Origin: Candidatus Methylomirabilota bacterium
Lineage (GTDB): Bacteria; Methylomirabilota; Methylomirabilia; Methylomirabilales; JACPAU01
DNA length: 41,330 bases
Reading direction: 5' to 3'
Assembly: GCA_022614955.1 (NCBI GenBank)
Contig: JAKEHP010000218.1
Span: 1 to 41,330, forward strand
Shown here one piece after another: positions 14,763-23,637 of the stretch. Both the position numbers and the translations under genes were made by a program. Position 1 is the first letter of the stretch. Every line of letters begins with the position of its first letter. The notes beneath the pieces are model-generated. The model had not been told where the DNA came from. It worked only from the letters and a program-made list of their open reading frames with translations, and searched no databases.

Positions 14763-14784
14763 CTACTACACGGGCACGTAGTAT
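14763..14784 (-). promoter_or_regulatory. Hydrolase promoter with BlaI-like dyad, site 3
   Basis: TACTAC-ACGGGCAC-GTAGTA (14763-14782) has perfect 6-bp arms but a spacing 3 bases longer than sites 1 and 2. On the minus strand TATACT (14779-14784) makes a good -10 that overlaps the right arm, with no clear -35. It lies 25 bases before the start codon at 14738. Confidence 0.45.
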
Positions 14785-14875
14785 ACGCTATTTTCCGCTC
14801 CCGGCCGTGAGCAACCGGCCCCTCCGTGTCACAGGGCAGCCCATCCCCCGGATCCGGTCGCCGGCGGCGCCAGCC

Positions 14876-14904
14876 TTGATTTGCCCCGGGGCCTCGGGTA
14901 CCCT
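14876..14904 (+). promoter_or_regulatory. corA promoter, possibly leaderless
   Basis: TTGATT (14876-14881), 17 bases, TACCCT (14899-14904). The ATG at 14913 is only 8 bases after the -10, so transcription would begin at or next to the start codon. Confidence 0.45.
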
Positions 14905-14912
14905 AGCGCGGG

Positions 14913-15887
14913 ATGGGAACAACCCAGTGCTACGTTGTCCAGGGGAGCGGGACCTTGCTGGTGGACCCGCCGGAGGAGACGCTCCGGCCTGCCATCCCGA
15001 GCCCCAGCGACTTCGTCTGGATGGACGTGGAGGGGCCCGGCGAGGCGGACTACGCCCGCTTGAAGAGCCTCTACGGCTTCCACGACCTGGCCCTGGAGGA
15101 CTGCACGAACCCCGAGACGCGGACGAAGCTGGAGACCTACGACGGGTACGTCTTCCTGGTCTGCCGGAGCGTCAACCACAACCCCGGGGAGGAGGCGGTG
15201 GACACGCTCCCCCTCTTCTGCTTCCTGGGGGAGACCTACCTCGTCACCCTCCACCCGGATCCCCTCCGCTCCATCGCCGCCGTCAGCGACCGCCTCCGGA
15301 AGAACCCCCGCCTTCTGCAGGAGGGGCCGGACCGGATCCTCCACCTCCTGATTGACCACCTGGTGGATTACTACTTCCCGCTCCTGGACGCGATTGATGA
15401 GCGGCTGGACCGGATCGAAGACGAGGTCTTCCGCGAGGTCTCCCGCGAGGCCCTTCCCCTCATCTTCCGCACCAAAAGGGAGGTCCTGGCCCTCCGGCGC
15501 AGCGCGGGGCCGCTCCGGGAGATGCTGGGCGTCCTGGCCAACCGGGGCATCCCCCACATCCGCCCCGGGACCCAGCTCTACTTCCGGGACGTCCACGACC
15601 ACACCCTCCGGATCGCGGACAACCTGGAGACCTACCGGGACATGCTGACGAGCACCCTGGAGGCCCACCTCTCGCAGGTCTCCAACCGCCTCAACGAGGT
15701 CATGAAGCAGCTGACCATCGTGGCGACGATCCTCCTCCCTCTCACCTTCATCACGGGTCTGTTCGGGATGAACTTCGAGGAGATGCCCCTGGTGCGCGCG
15801 GCCGGGGGATTCTGGGTCGTGGCGGGGGGGATGGGGGTCGTGGCGGTGGCCCTCGGCCTGTACTTCAAGCGGAAGGACTGGTGGTAG
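14913..15887 (+). CDS. corA: CorA-family Mg2+/Co2+ channel
   Basis: 324 residues, the normal CorA length. The long cytoplasmic funnel includes FVWMDVEGPGEADYARLK, FHDLALEDCTN and the helical stalk DAIDERLDRIEDEVF. Two C-terminal membrane helices follow, ATILLPLTFITGLFGMNFEE with the diagnostic GMN selectivity motif, and FWVVAGGMGVVAVALGLYF ending in KRKDWW. The protein forms pentamers that admit Mg2+ and sometimes Co2+ or Ni2+. It is monocistronic, convergent with the diadenylate cyclase gene, and has a promoter immediately before the ATG. Confidence 0.95.
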   Translation: MGTTQCYVVQGSGTLLVDPPEETLRPAIPSPSDFVWMDVEGPGEADYARLKSLYGFHDLALEDCTNPETRTKLETYDGYVFLVCRSVNHNPGEEAVDTLPLFCFLGETYLVTLHPDPLRSIAAVSDRLRKNPRLLQEGPDRILHLLIDHLVDYYFPLLDAIDERLDRIEDEVFREVSREALPLIFRTKREVLALRRSAGPLREMLGVLANRGIPHIRPGTQLYFRDVHDHTLRIADNLETYRDMLTSTLEAHLSQVSNRLNEVMKQLTIVATILLPLTFITGLFGMNFEEMPLVRAAGGFWVVAGGMGVVAVALGLYFKRKDWW

Positions 15888-15896
15888 GCCCCGCCC

Positions 15897-17330
15897 TCAG
15901 GAGGCGGTCCGGCGGAGGGTGACCCGGACCTCGACGGTTTTCCCCTGCCCGTCCGCCAGCGCGAGGCGCTCCGGGAAGAGAGCCAGGGGAACCGCCCGAT
16001 TGAAGGACCCCTGGGCCCCCGTCAGGTCCACCGCCTCCGTGTACACCGCCTGGAGGTTCGCCACGGCCGACTCCGGCCCCAGGATCTCCACGCTCCCCGG
16101 GACCACGGCGACGGCCTCCACCGCGTAGCCACGGGCCGGCTCCCCCCGCAGACGCGCCCGGACCGGGACCCGCAGGCGCTGGACCCTCTCCAGGGCGAGC
16201 CGCAGGACGGCCGGCTCAGTCCCCAACACCTCCACGCCCGCCGGGACGTTGACGTCGTCCCGCTCGATCGCCACGAAGTTCGTCCCCCGCTCCGCGGCAG
16301 CCAGATCCACAGTCGCCCGGAGGGTCTCCCGGTTCACCCCGCCCAGCGCCGCCCGGCTCCCCCGCAACCGCACCTCCAGGGATGTGGCCGGCCGGCCGCT
16401 GAGGATGAGCGACTCCGGGACGTTCCGGTACTCCACCGGGACCCGGAGGCCCAGCTCGAATTTTTGCGCTCCCCCGAAGTACACCCACAGGGCCGTGACC
16501 ACCGCCACGGCCCCCACCTTGAGGGGCCAGCGGTGCAGCAGCAGGGTCCCCCAGGCGACAGGCCGCGGCATCCGCCGCTCGGCCTGCCCCAGGAGCACGC
16601 GCAGGCGCTCCGCCGTCTCCTCCCGGGTGAGCCCCGACCGGTAGGTTCCCTCGTTCATGAGGGTGACCTCCCCCCGCTCCTCGGAGACGACCAGGCAGAC
16701 GGCGTCGGTCTCCTCGGTGAGCCCGAGGGCGGCCCGGTGGCGGGTCCCGAATTGCGGGGGGAGGTCCTCCCGTCGGGAGAGGGGAAGCATGCAGCCGGCG
16801 TGGGTCGCCTGGGTCCCACTGATGACGACGGCCCCGTCGTGGAGCGGCGCGGCCGGCATGAAGAGGGTCTCCAGCAGGGGGGCCGTCACCTCCGCCCCGA
16901 GGGGCGTCCCGAGACGGACGACCTCGTTCAGACGGGTCCCCCGCTGGAAGACGAGGAGGGCGCCGATCCGCTGCCGGGCCAGGTGGAACGCCGCCCGAAC
17001 GACCTCCCCGAGGTGATCCATGGGCGAGCTTCCCCACTGGCTGAGCCAGCGCGCCGGGCTCACCCGTTCGAGGGTGTGGCGGAGCTCCTGCTGGAAGATG
17101 ACGACGAGGACGAGGAGAATGACGGCCCAGAGGTTCTGGAGGAGCCAACTGCTCAGGATCAGCTCGGCCTCGCGCGCGAGGAGGTAGAAGAGCCCGACGA
17201 CCCCGAGGCCGGCCAGGGCCTGCAGCGCGCGCGTCCCCCGGAGCAGCACCATGAGCTGGTACAGGATGGTGCTGATGAGGAGAATGTCGAGGACATCCTG
17301 CCAGCGAAGGTTCCGGAGGATCTCAGGCAT
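15897..17330 (-). CDS. cdaA: Diadenylate cyclase fused to YbbR domains (CdaA-CdaR)
   Basis: 477 residues from ATG 17330. The extra N-terminal 70 residues of the track ORF are Pro/Arg-rich and lie upstream of the promoter. Residues 1-80 hold three helices as in CdaA. The DAC domain follows with PLHDGAVVI (DGA motif) and FGTRHRAALGLTEETDA (RHR motif), which make c-di-AMP from two ATP. A further helix, VGAVAVVTALWVYFGG, then leads to two YbbR-type beta domains (LRVPVEYRNVP and LRVPVRARLRGEP). In Firmicutes the YbbR protein CdaR is a separate neighbour that controls CdaA. Here both are one chain, so cyclase and extracytoplasmic regulator are physically joined. Confidence 0.9.
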   Translation of the reverse strand: MPEILRNLRWQDVLDILLISTILYQLMVLLRGTRALQALAGLGVVGLFYLLAREAELILSSWLLQNLWAVILLVLVVIFQQELRHTLERVSPARWLSQWGSSPMDHLGEVVRAAFHLARQRIGALLVFQRGTRLNEVVRLGTPLGAEVTAPLLETLFMPAAPLHDGAVVISGTQATHAGCMLPLSRREDLPPQFGTRHRAALGLTEETDAVCLVVSEERGEVTLMNEGTYRSGLTREETAERLRVLLGQAERRMPRPVAWGTLLLHRWPLKVGAVAVVTALWVYFGGAQKFELGLRVPVEYRNVPESLILSGRPATSLEVRLRGSRAALGGVNRETLRATVDLAAAERGTNFVAIERDDVNVPAGVEVLGTEPAVLRLALERVQRLRVPVRARLRGEPARGYAVEAVAVVPGSVEILGPESAVANLQAVYTEAVDLTGAQGSFNRAVPLALFPERLALADGQGKTVEVRVTLRRTAS

Positions 17331-17339
17331 GGCGCCCCT

Positions 17340-17345
17340 ATTGTA
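17340..17345 (-). promoter_or_regulatory. -10 box of the cdaA fusion gene
   Basis: TACAAT on the minus strand, five of six matches, only 9 bases before the ATG at 17330. The -35 region is GC-rich and unconvincing. The spacing suggests a very short or absent leader. Confidence 0.4.
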
Positions 17346-17471
17346 CCCGGGGGCGGCGGCGCGCGCCACCGGTGCGTGCCGATGGCGTCCCGGGCGCTCC
17401 GGCGGCGGCGGTTTTTCCACGGGAACCGGCCGCGGCCGTGCTAGACTGCGGCGACCCGCGGGAGGAGGGGC

Positions 17472-18164
17472 ATGGGGGAGGGGCGCCGCCGACACCGCCG
17501 GTACACCCTGGAGCTTCCGGTCCGTTGCCGCGTGGAGCACCCGGCGGGGGAATCACACCAGAACCTCCTGGGGCATACCCTGAACATGAGCGAGGAGGGG
17601 CTGGCCCTCGTCCTCCCGGTTCCCCTGGCGTCCGGGGCCGAGGTGACCGTCCTGCTGGATCTGCCGGAGGGACCGGCCGTGGCCGAGGGAACGGTCGTCT
17701 GGGCTGGGCCTGCTGGTCACAGGGAGGAGGGGCGGCGACACGGCGTGCGGATCCGGAACATGTCCCCGACCCACGAGGTCCGCTGGCGGCAGTTCCTGGT
17801 CCGGATGGCCTCCCAGACCTACTCGCGGCGGCACGGGCGCCTGGGGATCCGTCTCCAGATCCAGTGCGCCGTACTGAGCCGGCCGCCCCGGGAGCTTGCC
17901 GGGCGGACGATGGACCTGAGCCCGGGCGGGGTGCAGCTCCTCCTACCCGAGGCGGTCCCGGTCGGAGCCCGCCTCAACCTGTCGCTCCAGGTCCCGATGG
18001 GCCCCCGGGCCCTGGAGGGGGAGGTGGTGTGGTGTGCGCCCGCCGAGGGGGGGGAGCACCGGGTGGGCGTGCAGTTCCCGCAGGACTCCTGGGGCTGGTC
18101 CTTCCTCCTGGACCTAGCGGAGAGGGAAGGTGCGGGGCCGGGGGAGAGCGCGAATCCGCGTTGA
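17472..18164 (+). CDS. Double PilZ-domain protein
   Basis: 230 residues made of two PilZ domains in tandem. The first (about 6-110) opens RRRHRRYTLELPVRC and has LNMSEEGLALVL. The second (about 117-220) opens SRRHGRLGIRLQIQC and has MDLSPGGVQLLL. RRxxR-like and D/NxSxxG motifs are the c-di-GMP contacts, so one or both domains should bind the dinucleotide, although the second has RRHGR and the first N in place of D. There is no output domain. GGAGGAGGGG precedes the ATG. It is divergent from the c-di-AMP synthase gene. The role may be as an adaptor for surface, motility or polysaccharide functions. Confidence 0.9.
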   Translation: MGEGRRRHRRYTLELPVRCRVEHPAGESHQNLLGHTLNMSEEGLALVLPVPLASGAEVTVLLDLPEGPAVAEGTVVWAGPAGHREEGRRHGVRIRNMSPTHEVRWRQFLVRMASQTYSRRHGRLGIRLQIQCAVLSRPPRELAGRTMDLSPGGVQLLLPEAVPVGARLNLSLQVPMGPRALEGEVVWCAPAEGGEHRVGVQFPQDSWGWSFLLDLAEREGAGPGESANPR

Positions 18165-18236
18165 CAGGAATGCCGGGGGAGGTGTCAGGCGCCTCCGGCG
18201 GCGAGCATCCGGCTCGAGGAGCGGTACCGGCGGGCC

Positions 18237-19091
18237 ATGCACATGGGCGATCCGCAGGGCACCCCTTTGCAGCAGCGGCCCCCCCCGCCTCGGACCCGCC
18301 CCCTCCGCACGGCGTGCGTGGCCGTGGTGGTCCTCCTAGCCCTGACAGAGGCCACCGGGGCCCAGCCACCGGACGGGAAGCAGGTGTACGGGCGTCACTG
18401 CGAGGTCTGCCACGGTCTGATCGGGGACGGCAACGGCGAGGCAGCGGCGCGGCTGCGCACCAAACCCGCGGACTTCACCGCGGGCCGATACAAATTCCGC
18501 TCCACCATGAGCGGTGCCCCTCCCACCGACGAGGACCTCCTCCGCACTGTCACCCGCGGGGTGCGGGGCACCGCCATGGTTCCGCAGGCCCACATCGGCG
18601 CCGGGGAGCTTCGGGTGGTGGTGGCCTACCTGAAGACCCTCTCCCCGCGCTTCGCCGAGCCGGCGCGGCCGCCCGTGTCCGTCCCCCCCGCCCCGGCCGT
18701 CACGCCCGAGCTGGTGGCCAGGGGGGCGAGGGTGTACAGGGCCTCGGGATGTCCGGAGTGCCACGGCGACGGGGGGAAGGGGGACGGGCCCTCGGCCAGG
18801 AAGGGCATGAAGGACTCCCGCGATCTGCCCATCGTCCCCACGGATCTGACGCGGCGGCCGCTCAAGCGGGGCTCCGACACGCAGGAGACCTGGAAGAGCA
18901 TTGCCCTCGGCCTGGACGGCACCCCGATGCCGTCCTACACCGACGCGCTGGAGCCGGGTGAGATCTGGGCCCTGGTCTTCTTTCTAGAATCTCTCGTGAC
19001 ACCGGACCAGCGCCAGCCTGAGGAACGCCTCCTCCCGGGGGAGGAGGTCCTCGGCGATCAGATCGAGCGGGAGCATCAAGGCAGACACTGA
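18237..19091 (+). CDS. Exported diheme cytochrome c
   Basis: 284 residues. After a Pro/Arg-rich lead a signal segment (TACVAVVVLLALTEATGA) directs export. Two class I cytochrome c domains follow: the first with YGRHCEVCHGLIGDGNGE and the second with YRASGCPECHGDGGKGDGP, each a CxxCH heme site. Distal methionine candidates are GTAMVP and GTPMPSYTDAL. Domains of this type accept and pass electrons in the periplasm. The start is uncertain, since no SD sits at the proper distance from the first ATG and an internal GTG is possible. It is followed after 29 bases by a nitrosocyanin-like cupredoxin, which suggests a shared electron path. Confidence 0.9.
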   Translation: MHMGDPQGTPLQQRPPPPRTRPLRTACVAVVVLLALTEATGAQPPDGKQVYGRHCEVCHGLIGDGNGEAAARLRTKPADFTAGRYKFRSTMSGAPPTDEDLLRTVTRGVRGTAMVPQAHIGAGELRVVVAYLKTLSPRFAEPARPPVSVPPAPAVTPELVARGARVYRASGCPECHGDGGKGDGPSARKGMKDSRDLPIVPTDLTRRPLKRGSDTQETWKSIALGLDGTPMPSYTDALEPGEIWALVFFLESLVTPDQRQPEERLLPGEEVLGDQIEREHQGRH

Positions 19092-19120
19092 TCCGGCCAC
19101 CCGAACATGGAGGTCACACC

Positions 19121-19486
19121 ATGAAAGCGACCCTCCGGATTGTCCTCGCCACCTTCCTCGCCCTCGGCGTGATCGTACCCGCCGGGGCCCAGAGCGAGCG
19201 GGACCTTCAGGCCGTGAACATCAACTACGAGGGGAACAACGTCTGGACGCCCGGGACTTACGTGGTGAAGCAGGGGGAGAAGGTCCGGTTCAAGCTCTAC
19301 AACCGGGTGAAGGCGGACCCCAACGTCCACGGCTTCGCCATTGACGAGTTCAATGTGAAGGTGGACGTATACCGGGACAAGCCCGAGACCGTGGAGTTCG
19401 TGGCCGACAAGGCCGGGCTCTTCCGGATCTGGTGCCACCTCCACCCGGCCCACCTGCCGGGCCAGCTCCTGGTCCTCGAGAAGTAG
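19121..19486 (+). CDS. Nitrosocyanin-like periplasmic cupredoxin
   Basis: 121 residues with signal peptide MKATLRIVLATFLALGVIVPAGA. The mature domain has the nitrosocyanin layout: VKQGEKVRFKLYNRV, VHGFAIDEFNVKVDVY, VEFVADKAGLFRIWC and HLHPAHLPGQLLVLEK. The Cys and two His ligands lie in WCHLHPAH, two residues shorter than in nitrosocyanin as I recall it, and His stands where the unusual Glu ligand would be (VHGF). This predicts a mononuclear copper site, possibly blue or red. It is co-oriented with the diheme cytochrome c. Functions in this family are little known, with nitrogen-oxide or quinol chemistry often proposed. Confidence 0.8.
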   Translation: MKATLRIVLATFLALGVIVPAGAQSERDLQAVNINYEGNNVWTPGTYVVKQGEKVRFKLYNRVKADPNVHGFAIDEFNVKVDVYRDKPETVEFVADKAGLFRIWCHLHPAHLPGQLLVLEK

Positions 19487-19651
19487 AACGAGTGCCGGGC
19501 CAACTGACGAGCATCACAAGGCCTCGGCGCCGCGCCCTTTCCCCGGGCCGGCCGCTCCTCCGCCCGATGCGAGGAAAGGGCTACGTCGCGGCCAGCCCGG
19601 GCGGGCGGCGGCAGCACGAGGCGCGGGAGGGCTCCGGGGGGGCGCCGCCCC

Positions 19652-20266
<615 letters not shown>

Positions 20267-20314
20267 CTCACGCCCTCCCGGACCGGCCCGTCTGCCGGGA
20301 CCGATCCTGACCGC

Positions 20315-22390
20315 TCACCGACTCGCCTGCGCCGCTGATCCTTCCCCCTCCCCCATCCCCTCCGCCGGCTCCGCCTCCCGAGGCTCAGCCCTCAACGGTA
20401 CCCCCACGGCCTCCTCCCCGCGGAGGAAGACCTCCCGCATCGCCCCCGGGCTGCTGGGTGCTGCCGGTGCGCCGGTCCGGGCGTCCACCTCTAGGAAGAA
20501 GACGCCCTCGGGAACGGGAAAGTCGGTCGGGGGTCGCGACGCGAGCCCGCGCCGCATGAAGTCGGCCCAGAGGGGCGCGGCGAGACGACCGGCCGTCTCG
20601 TGCGGCCCCAGGGAGCGGGGCGCATCGTAGCCCAGCCACACGCCCGCCGCCAGCTCCGGCGTATAGCCGACGAACCAGAGGTCGGCCGCATCCTGGCTGG
20701 TGCCGGTCTTCCCCGCCGCCGGGCGGCCGACGGTCTGGGCTTTCTGGCCCGTCCCCCGCTCCACCGCCCCCTGCAGGACCGAGGTGAGGAGGTACGCGAC
20801 CTCCTCCTTGAGGGCTGGCTGGACCTCGGGCCGATACTCCTCCAGAAGCGTCCCGCCCGGCTCTTCCACCCGGACGATGGCGTGGGGAGCGGCCAGGCTG
20901 CCGCCGTTGGCCAACGCGGCATAGGCGGCGGTGAGTTCCAGGAGCGTCACCTCCGAGACTCCCAACGCCAGGGCGTACTCCCGTCTGAGGGGGCCCCGGA
21001 TTCCCAAGCGGCGGGCCACCTCCACCACGCCGTCCACGCCGACAGACTCCAGGAGCCGAACCGTGGGGACATTGATGGACTCCTCCAGGGCCCGGCGGAC
21101 CGTGACCGGGCCCCGGTAGAGCCGATCGTAATTCTCGGGGGCCCAGGCCTCCCGCTGCTTCCCCAGACCCTTGGGGTAGCGCGCGGGGGCATCCTCCAGG
21201 AGATCCGCGGCGCTGATCCCCCGCTCGAACGCAGCAGCGAAGACGAAGGGCTTGAAGGCCGAGCCGGGCTGCCGCCGCGCCCGCGCCGCCCGATTGAACT
21301 GGCTCCGCCCGTAGGCCGTCCCGCCGACCATGGCCCGGATGGCACCCGTGGCCGGCTCGACAGCCACCAAGGCCCCCTCGAGGCCGGGCGCCTCATGCTC
21401 CCCACGCGGTGGAGCCGGCGGCGTGGCCCCGCGCCGAGGGGAAGGAGCCAGGGCTGCCGCACCCGCCTTTACCCCCGCCCGGACGGACTCCAGAGCCTGC
21501 CGCTGGAGGGCCAGGTCGAGCGTCGTGGTCACCCGGAGCCCCCCGCGCGCCAGCAAAACCGCGCCGTAGCGCTCCTCCAGAACCTCCCGGACGTAATCCA
21601 CGAAGTGCCCGGCCTTCCCCCGGCTCTTGAACAGCGGAGTGATCCGGACGGGCGCCCGGGCGGCGACCTTGGCGGCCGGCTCCTTCAGGAAGCCCTCCGC
21701 CACCATCCGGTGCAGGACGTGATCCCGCCGCGCCTTCGCCCGGGCGGCGTCCAGCAGGGGGGAGTAGAGACCGGGGGCGCGGATGAGCCCGGCCAACAGT
21801 GCGGCCTCCGGCAGCGCGAGGGCCCGGACGGACTTGCTGAAGTAGGTCCGGGTCGCGGCCTCGACCCCGTATGCCCCGTGCCCGAAGTAGACGGCGTTCA
21901 GGTACATCTCCAGGATCTTGTCCTTGCTGTAGCGCTCCTCGATCTTCTGGGCCAGGCGGATCTCTTGCAGCTTCCGGGCGACGGTCCGCTCCGGGGTGAG
22001 GAAGAGGGTCTTGGCCAACTGCTGCGTGATGGTGCTCCCCCCTTCCCGGAGGTGGCCCGCCGCCAGGTTGCTGAGGGCGGCCCGGGCCATGGCCGTCCAG
22101 TCCAGGGCCCCGTGCCGGTAGAAACGGGAGTCCTCGGTGGCGATGACGGCCTCCCGCAGCACCCGGGGGATCTGGGCGAGGGGGACAAAAACCCGGTGCT
22201 CCTGGGTGAGGGTGGCGAAGGGCTCCCCGTCTTTGGAGAGGAGCAGGCTGGGCTCCCCGGGCGTGAAGATTTCCAGCCGCTCGAGCTGCGGGAGGTCCTC
22301 CCCGTCGGGCGCGGCGGCCGGTGGGGCCGCGCGGGCGGAGGCCGCGAGGGCGGTCGAGGCCAGGAGGAGCAGGGCGGCGGCGCTCCTCAT
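20315..22390 (-). CDS. Class A penicillin-binding protein (GT51 + transpeptidase)
   Basis: 691 residues. ATG 22390 overlaps the stop of the upstream response regulator (ATGA), so translation is coupled; the track's longer start is rejected. The glycosyltransferase domain has VIATEDSRFYRHGALDW with the catalytic Glu, GGSTITQQLAKTLF and KILEMYLNAVYFGHGAYG. The transpeptidase domain has GSAFKPFVFAAA (SxxK), EESINVPTVRLLE (SxN) and GKTGTSQDAADLWFVGYT (KTG). Together they polymerise lipid II and cross-link peptidoglycan. The N-terminus, MRSAAALLLLASTALAASARA, looks more like a cleavable signal peptide than the usual anchor. The Glu-rich tail is low in complexity. Confidence 0.92.
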   Translation of the reverse strand: MRSAAALLLLASTALAASARAAPPAAAPDGEDLPQLERLEIFTPGEPSLLLSKDGEPFATLTQEHRVFVPLAQIPRVLREAVIATEDSRFYRHGALDWTAMARAALSNLAAGHLREGGSTITQQLAKTLFLTPERTVARKLQEIRLAQKIEERYSKDKILEMYLNAVYFGHGAYGVEAATRTYFSKSVRALALPEAALLAGLIRAPGLYSPLLDAARAKARRDHVLHRMVAEGFLKEPAAKVAARAPVRITPLFKSRGKAGHFVDYVREVLEERYGAVLLARGGLRVTTTLDLALQRQALESVRAGVKAGAAALAPSPRRGATPPAPPRGEHEAPGLEGALVAVEPATGAIRAMVGGTAYGRSQFNRAARARRQPGSAFKPFVFAAAFERGISAADLLEDAPARYPKGLGKQREAWAPENYDRLYRGPVTVRRALEESINVPTVRLLESVGVDGVVEVARRLGIRGPLRREYALALGVSEVTLLELTAAYAALANGGSLAAPHAIVRVEEPGGTLLEEYRPEVQPALKEEVAYLLTSVLQGAVERGTGQKAQTVGRPAAGKTGTSQDAADLWFVGYTPELAAGVWLGYDAPRSLGPHETAGRLAAPLWADFMRRGLASRPPTDFPVPEGVFFLEVDARTGAPAAPSSPGAMREVFLRGEEAVGVPLRAEPREAEPAEGMGEGEGSAAQASR

Positions 22391-23427
22391 CTCTTGGGCT
22401 CGGGGACGACGGCGCCCCCCTGCACGGCCCGGACGGTCTGCGTCCAGCGGGCGCCGTCCTCGGGGGTGCAGGCCTGCACGATCCGGAGGCCGTGGGGCAC
22501 GTCGCCGGGGCGGCGGGCCGAGGAGGACCCGCACCAGGCCACGGTGGCGGTGAGGGCAACGGGCCCGGCCGGCGTCTCGACCCGGAGGAGGAGCGGCGTC
22601 GTGACGGGGAACCGCTCGGGCAGGATGCAGAGGAGGCCCCCGGTGCTGATGTTCCCGGTGAACCCCGCCACTTCCCGCCTCTTGGCCGTCCCGCCGGTGG
22701 CCTGGGCCGTGACGGCGTAGCGGGCGACGTAGCGGGGAGAGGCCCGCTGACGCCGCTCGCCGTCCGGCCGCGGAGAGGGGAGAACCTGGAGCCGGCGCAG
22801 CGCCATCTCCACGAGGCTGAGGAAGCGGAGCGCCTCGAAAGGCTTGGCCAGGCAGAAGGCGGCTCCTTCCCGGAAGGCTCGCTCGTTGAACTCGGCCCCG
22901 GCGGCCGCCGTGAACATCAGGACCGGGATCCCCTTCAGGTTGGGGTCCTTCTTCAGGTGGGCGCAGGTCGTGTAGCCGTCCAGGCCCGGCATCATCACGT
23001 CCAGGACAACCAGGTCGGGGCGCCGATCCCGCGCCACCTCCAGCCCCTCGAACCCGCTGGTGGCGGTCACGGCGTCGATCCGCCGGGTGGCGAGGATGTC
23101 CCGCAGCAGCTCCAGGATGGCCTTGTCGTCGTCCACCACCAGGACGAGCGGACGCTCCCGCGCCGGACGCTCCAAGGGGGTCGCCGCGACCGGCTCGGCC
23201 GGCCGGAAGGCGCAGTAGGGAGCTTTATCGTCGCAGAGAAGGAGGGGTCCGTAAGGGGTGTCTTGCCCGCTCTCGGCCGAGACCTGGATAGCCGTCTTCA
23301 CCTGGGGGAGCGTCCGGGTGCCGGGCTCCACGGTGTTCTTGTGGACCCGGACCAGGCAGGTGTGGGTCTCCCTCTCCCCGTCGGCGTGCCGGACGTGCAA
23401 GTAGAAGTGACACTCGGGTCGAATCAC
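22387..23427 (-). CDS. Response regulator with receiver and PilZ domains
   Basis: 346 residues. The first 90 residues form an uncharacterised Cys/His-containing region (ECHFYLHVRHADG, LLLCDDKAPYCAF). A receiver domain follows (about 92-210) with VLVVDDDKAILELL, the phospho-acceptor in LVVLDVMMPGLDGY, a Thr at MFTAAAG and CLAKPF. The C-terminal PilZ domain has RASPRYVARYAV and GNISTGGLLCIL. It thus combines phosphorylation input with c-di-GMP binding. The gene follows the five-GAF kinase after 210 bases and overlaps the PBP start by four bases. The kinase has no receiver of its own, so this is its most likely partner. Confidence 0.85.
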   Translation of the reverse strand: MIRPECHFYLHVRHADGERETHTCLVRVHKNTVEPGTRTLPQVKTAIQVSAESGQDTPYGPLLLCDDKAPYCAFRPAEPVAATPLERPARERPLVLVVDDDKAILELLRDILATRRIDAVTATSGFEGLEVARDRRPDLVVLDVMMPGLDGYTTCAHLKKDPNLKGIPVLMFTAAAGAEFNERAFREGAAFCLAKPFEALRFLSLVEMALRRLQVLPSPRPDGERRQRASPRYVARYAVTAQATGGTAKRREVAGFTGNISTGGLLCILPERFPVTTPLLLRVETPAGPVALTATVAWCGSSSARRPGDVPHGLRIVQACTPEDGARWTQTVRAVQGGAVVPEPKR

Positions 23428-23520
23428 CCGCTCCTCCTGCCGCCGACTCGCCCGGCTACCCCAGGGGGGAGGCGCCGAGCGCGACGCGAGGGCCCACCCC
23501 GTCCGTGACCCTTCCCCCTC

Positions 23521-23547
23521 GGGTCATCTGCACCCGGAAAATGACCC
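23521..23547. promoter_or_regulatory. Inverted repeat between kinase and response regulator
   Basis: GGGTCAT and ATGACCC lie 20 bases apart start to start (two helical turns) in the 210-base gap, about 95 bases before the response-regulator start. It could be an operator or a small RNA stem. No good promoter boxes were found around it. Confidence 0.3.
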
Positions 23548-23637
23548 GGCCATCTTACCCCAGCGGCACGGGAGGGACAAGACCGGACCGGGGCCGCAAC
23601 CGGGAAGGACGCGACGGGCGGCGGTGGGGCAACGCGG

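Noticed and set aside
20600-22720. 706-codon plus-strand ORF
   Set aside because: Antisense to the class A PBP with intact catalytic motifs. Composition is shadow-like.
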